NCBI GenBank assembly: GCA_036272735.1
Contig: DATAYF010000174.1
Span: 1-16,760 of the forward strand
DNA: 16,760 bases
Origin: DATAYF01 sp036272735
Lineage (GTDB): Bacteria; Chloroflexota; Ktedonobacteria; Ktedonobacterales; Ktedonobacteraceae
Direction: 5' to 3'
Shown: piece after piece, positions 14,235-16,760 of the stretch
Layout of the letters: each line of letters begins with the position of its first letter
How positions within the stretch are numbered: the first letter of the stretch is position 1
The notes under the pieces: generated by a model
Database searches by the model: none
What the model saw: only the letters and a program-made list of their open reading frames with translations
Told to the model about the DNA's origin: nothing
Position numbers and translations under genes: made by a program

Positions 14235-15437
14235 ATGAATAACTGGTACCTACTGGCCGCTATTCCGGTGTTTGGCCTGCTGATTGTTGTGCACGAACTA
14301 GGCCACTTCCTGACCGCGAAATGGGCCGGTATTCGTGTCGAAGAATTTGGTCTGGGCCTTCCTCCTGCCATTGTGGGATTTCGCAAACGTGATCGTGGTG
14401 GGTGGGAAGTCCTCTGGTTCGGCCAGGGTCGCGATCTGCAAGAAAATACGCAGACGCCTTTAAGTGGAGCGAGTGGTGGCGTCAGTGCAGGTGCAGAAAC
14501 GTCACAGCATACCATCTACTCATTGAACCTGTTGCCGATTGGCGGCTTTGTACGCATGCCGGGTGAAACTGGCGACATGTACGATGCCGAGGGGCATTAC
14601 GACGAGGGCAGTTTCGCGGCCAAATCGGCTGGGAAACGCATTATCGTGCTGTGTGCGGGCGTCTTGATGAATGTGATCCTGGCAATGATCCTTTTTACGG
14701 TGGCGTATACGACAGGCGAGCCGACCTTTCCTCCCGTGATTGGTCAGGTACAGGCTGGTTCTCCCGCGTCTCAAGCCGGGCTGAAGGCGAATGATAAAAT
14801 TATCAGTATAAATGGTCAGTCGGTCGCTTCTTTTGATGATGTGGTGACGCAGGTTGACCAGGCCATCACCAACAGCCATGCGAAGAGCGGCAATGTGCCT
14901 GTACGACTCCAGGTACAGCACAAGGGGATGCGTGCGCCGGTAGCGATCACCGTCAACGCACAAGTCAGTCCTCCGGCAAATCAAGGACACCTTGGTGTCG
15001 TGAGGGGACCAACAGTCTTCGTCCATTCACCTGCCTGGCAAGCGCCATTTAAAGGTATTGTGCAAACGTTTACGACGACACGCCAGTTTCTTGTTGGCAT
15101 CGAGCAGATGATTGTGGGCGCGATCCAGCCGCAACTGCTAGGTCCGGTCGGTATTGTCAAGCTGACTGGTCAGGTTGCGCAGAGTACGCCCGATCTTGGC
15201 TTGTGGCCCATTTTGAATTTTACTGCTATATTAAGTTTGAACCTGGCAATTGTGAATATATTGCCCTTCCCTGCTTTAGACGGTGGGCGCGTCGTATTAG
15301 TGTTGATTGAAGTGTTACGTGGTGGAAAGCGTTTAAAGCCGGAACGCGAAGGCATTATCAACCTGGTCGGTATGGCATTATTGCTCACCTTAATGGTCGC
15401 CATCACAGTAAGTGATGTGGTGCATTGGGGGGGCTAA
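14235..15437 (+). CDS. rseP: Site-2 protease (RseP/RasP-type intramembrane zinc metalloprotease)
   Basis: Members cut membrane-spanning segments of anti-sigma factors or leftover signal peptides. The zinc motif is in the first helix: VVHELGHFLTAKW with H20, E21 and H24; the third ligand is D349 in NILPFPALDGGRV. A single PDZ domain spans about 168-245 (GQVQAGSPASQAGLKANDKI). Further conserved pieces are EEFGLGLPP and LLPIGGFVRMPG. Hydrophobic helices lie at about 5-25, 135-158, 326-346 and 374-396. Between 62 and 95 there is a Gly/Ser/Thr-rich insert not common in the family. AAGGAT before ATG 14235 is an adequate ribosome site; a CTCTATAGAG palindrome (14206-14215) precedes it. ispG follows after 17 bases. 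Confidence 0.95.
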   Translation: MNNWYLLAAIPVFGLLIVVHELGHFLTAKWAGIRVEEFGLGLPPAIVGFRKRDRGGWEVLWFGQGRDLQENTQTPLSGASGGVSAGAETSQHTIYSLNLLPIGGFVRMPGETGDMYDAEGHYDEGSFAAKSAGKRIIVLCAGVLMNVILAMILFTVAYTTGEPTFPPVIGQVQAGSPASQAGLKANDKIISINGQSVASFDDVVTQVDQAITNSHAKSGNVPVRLQVQHKGMRAPVAITVNAQVSPPANQGHLGVVRGPTVFVHSPAWQAPFKGIVQTFTTTRQFLVGIEQMIVGAIQPQLLGPVGIVKLTGQVAQSTPDLGLWPILNFTAILSLNLAIVNILPFPALDGGRVVLVLIEVLRGGKRLKPEREGIINLVGMALLLTLMVAITVSDVVHWGG

Positions 15438-15454
15438 ACGGAGTAACATAATTT

Positions 15455-16690
15455 ATGCGCAAAAAAACTCGGCAAATACATGTAGGCGATGTGGCTATTG
15501 GTGGCGATGCACCTATTAGTGTACAATCTATGACCACCACGTACACTCGTGATGTCGCCAGCACGGTCGCGCAAATTCATCGTCTCGAAGAGGTTGGCTG
15601 CGAAATCGCTCGTGTGGCAGTACCAGAGATGGAAGATGCGTTCGTGCTAGGCGAGATCAAAAAACAGATCCATATTCCGCTGGTGGCCGATATTCACTAT
15701 AATCCGGCACTGGCTCTAGAGGCTATCCGGCAGGGCATCGATAAGGTTCGTATCAATCCTGGGAACTTGCTTAATGGCCGGAGGTCGCTGGAAGAAATCG
15801 TGAAGGCGGCCAAGGAGCGCCAGGTGGCAATGCGTATTGGTGTCAATTCAGGCTCCATCGATGCCCTCGACAAAAAAGCACAGATGCAGCGTATACAGGT
15901 GCGCCTGCGCGATGATGGCACGTTGGAGCGTAGTGATCCAGCCGAGGCGCGCCGCAAGGAACGCGAACAGTTGGCTGAACGGATGGTAAACCTGGCGCTG
16001 GAATATATTAGCTGGTGCGAAGCGCTGGACTATCACGAGATCGATATCTCGCTCAAATCCTCGACGGTCTTGACGGCTGTCGAGGCGTATCGCCGCTTTT
16101 CGCAGCGCTCAGATTATCCCTTGCATCTGGGCATCACCGAGGCGGGGACGCTAGTGACAGGAGCGGTGAAATCGTCAGTAGGCATGGGTCTGCTGCTGGC
16201 TGAAGGTATTGGTGATACCATCCGTGTCAGCCTGAGCGCGGAACCAGAAGAAGAAATTCCGGTGGCTTACGAGATTTTGAAGTCTTTGGAACTGCGCAAT
16301 CGTGGTGTCACGTTTGTTTCGTGCCCATCTTGTGGTCGCGTGGAGATCGATGTGGTAAGTGTGGCGAATGAGGTAGAGAAGCGGCTGGCCAAGATTCAGA
16401 CGCCAATCCAGGTTGCCGTTATGGGCTGTGTCGTGAATGGCCCCGGCGAGTCGCGTGATGCCGATGTGGGCCTGGCTGGGGGCAAAGGTAAGGGGGTCAT
16501 CTTCCGCAAAGGTGAGCCGATCAAAACCGTGCCAGAAGACCAGTTTCTCGATGCCGTTTTAAAAGAGGTTGCGGCCCTATTGCCAGCAAGTGAAGCCAAT
16601 CTGATTTATCCAGAAGGTGGTATTCAAGATGTCGCAGGTACCCATCGTACCCGCGACGAAGGAACGAACCTGCCCATTTTGCACAGATAA
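15455..16690 (+). CDS. ispG: 4-hydroxy-3-methylbut-2-en-1-yl diphosphate synthase
   Basis: IspG reduces MEcPP to HMBPP in the penultimate MEP step using a [4Fe-4S] cluster. The N-terminal TIM barrel begins TRQIHVGDVAIGGDAPISVQ and continues VADIHYNPALALEA, KVRINPGN and IGVNSGS. The C-terminal cluster domain has the three cysteine ligands C290 and C293 (SCPSCGR) and C325 (MGCVVNGPGE, with E332 as the fourth ligand in known structures). Between about 136 and 175 lies a charged insert (DALDKKAQMQ...) and the end carries a roughly 30-residue tail after the conserved core, making 411 residues against about 370 in E. coli. A weak CGGAG lies 11 bases upstream. It ends the cluster before a strong terminator. 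Confidence 0.96.
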   Translation: MRKKTRQIHVGDVAIGGDAPISVQSMTTTYTRDVASTVAQIHRLEEVGCEIARVAVPEMEDAFVLGEIKKQIHIPLVADIHYNPALALEAIRQGIDKVRINPGNLLNGRRSLEEIVKAAKERQVAMRIGVNSGSIDALDKKAQMQRIQVRLRDDGTLERSDPAEARRKEREQLAERMVNLALEYISWCEALDYHEIDISLKSSTVLTAVEAYRRFSQRSDYPLHLGITEAGTLVTGAVKSSVGMGLLLAEGIGDTIRVSLSAEPEEEIPVAYEILKSLELRNRGVTFVSCPSCGRVEIDVVSVANEVEKRLAKIQTPIQVAVMGCVVNGPGESRDADVGLAGGKGKGVIFRKGEPIKTVPEDQFLDAVLKEVAALLPASEANLIYPEGGIQDVAGTHRTRDEGTNLPILHR

Positions 16691-16720
16691 GAATGCAGAG
16701 ATAGATAGATAGAACAAAAC

Positions 16721-16760
16721 AAAGAAACAATGCTCATATGAAGGCGAGCATTGTTTCTTT
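16721..16760. terminator. Bidirectional terminator after ispG, 15-bp perfect stem
   Basis: AAAGAAACAATGCTC (16721-16735) is exactly complementary to GAGCATTGTTTCTTT (16746-16760) across a 10-base loop. The arms end in T-rich sequence on both strands, so it can stop transcription in either direction. It reaches the window edge and closes the rpsB-ispG cluster 30 bases after the ispG stop. A short run of GATA repeats precedes it (about 16700-16712). Confidence 0.85.

Noticed and set aside
16700..16712. Short GATA tandem repeat
   Set aside because: Only about three units in non-coding sequence after ispG; too short to call a meaningful repeat.

Overview
The window looks like the chromosome of a Chloroflexota bacterium, most likely class Ktedonobacteria. 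This rests on recalled protein style (the TnpB and metallophosphoesterase types, the start of ribosomal protein S2) and on the gene order of the right half; it was not checked by a database search. There are no rRNA genes, CRISPR array or tRNA genes that I can recognise.

Left block (1 to about 2500, minus strand): a tight three-gene operon read right to left. It encodes a HAD-family phosphatase, a ComF-like phosphoribosyltransferase and a DprA/SLOG-type Rossmann protein that runs off the left edge. A TTGACA/TATATT promoter lies about 110 bases upstream. Gaps of 6 and 24 bases suggest one transcription unit. A nucleotide-binding SLOG fold beside a ribosyltransferase and a phosphatase suggests nucleotide-derivative signalling, stress response or defence rather than plain competence. 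This is the best candidate for an undescribed system here.

Middle block (about 2500 to 7460): accessory and partly decayed. It holds a truncated IS5/IS1182-like transposase, a tandem GNAT acetyltransferase (apparently intact), a small membrane protein frameshifted by a 7-base tandem duplication, a calcineurin-like phosphoesterase frameshifted in a run of eight G, and a TnpB gene with a large internal deletion whose right-end hairpin survives. Several strong inverted repeats lie between these genes.

Right block (about 7500 to 16760, plus strand): the conserved chain rpsB, tsf, pyrH, frr, uppS, cdsA, dxr, rseP, ispG. It links translation (S2, EF-Ts, ribosome recycling factor), UMP phosphorylation, isoprenoid precursor synthesis (Dxr, IspG), the C55 lipid carrier (UppS), CDP-diacylglycerol synthesis (CdsA) and site-2 membrane proteolysis (RseP). 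Promoters are visible before rpsB, tsf and probably dxr. A long nested stem-loop separates rpsB from tsf, and a perfect 15-bp terminator-like hairpin ends the cluster at the window edge.
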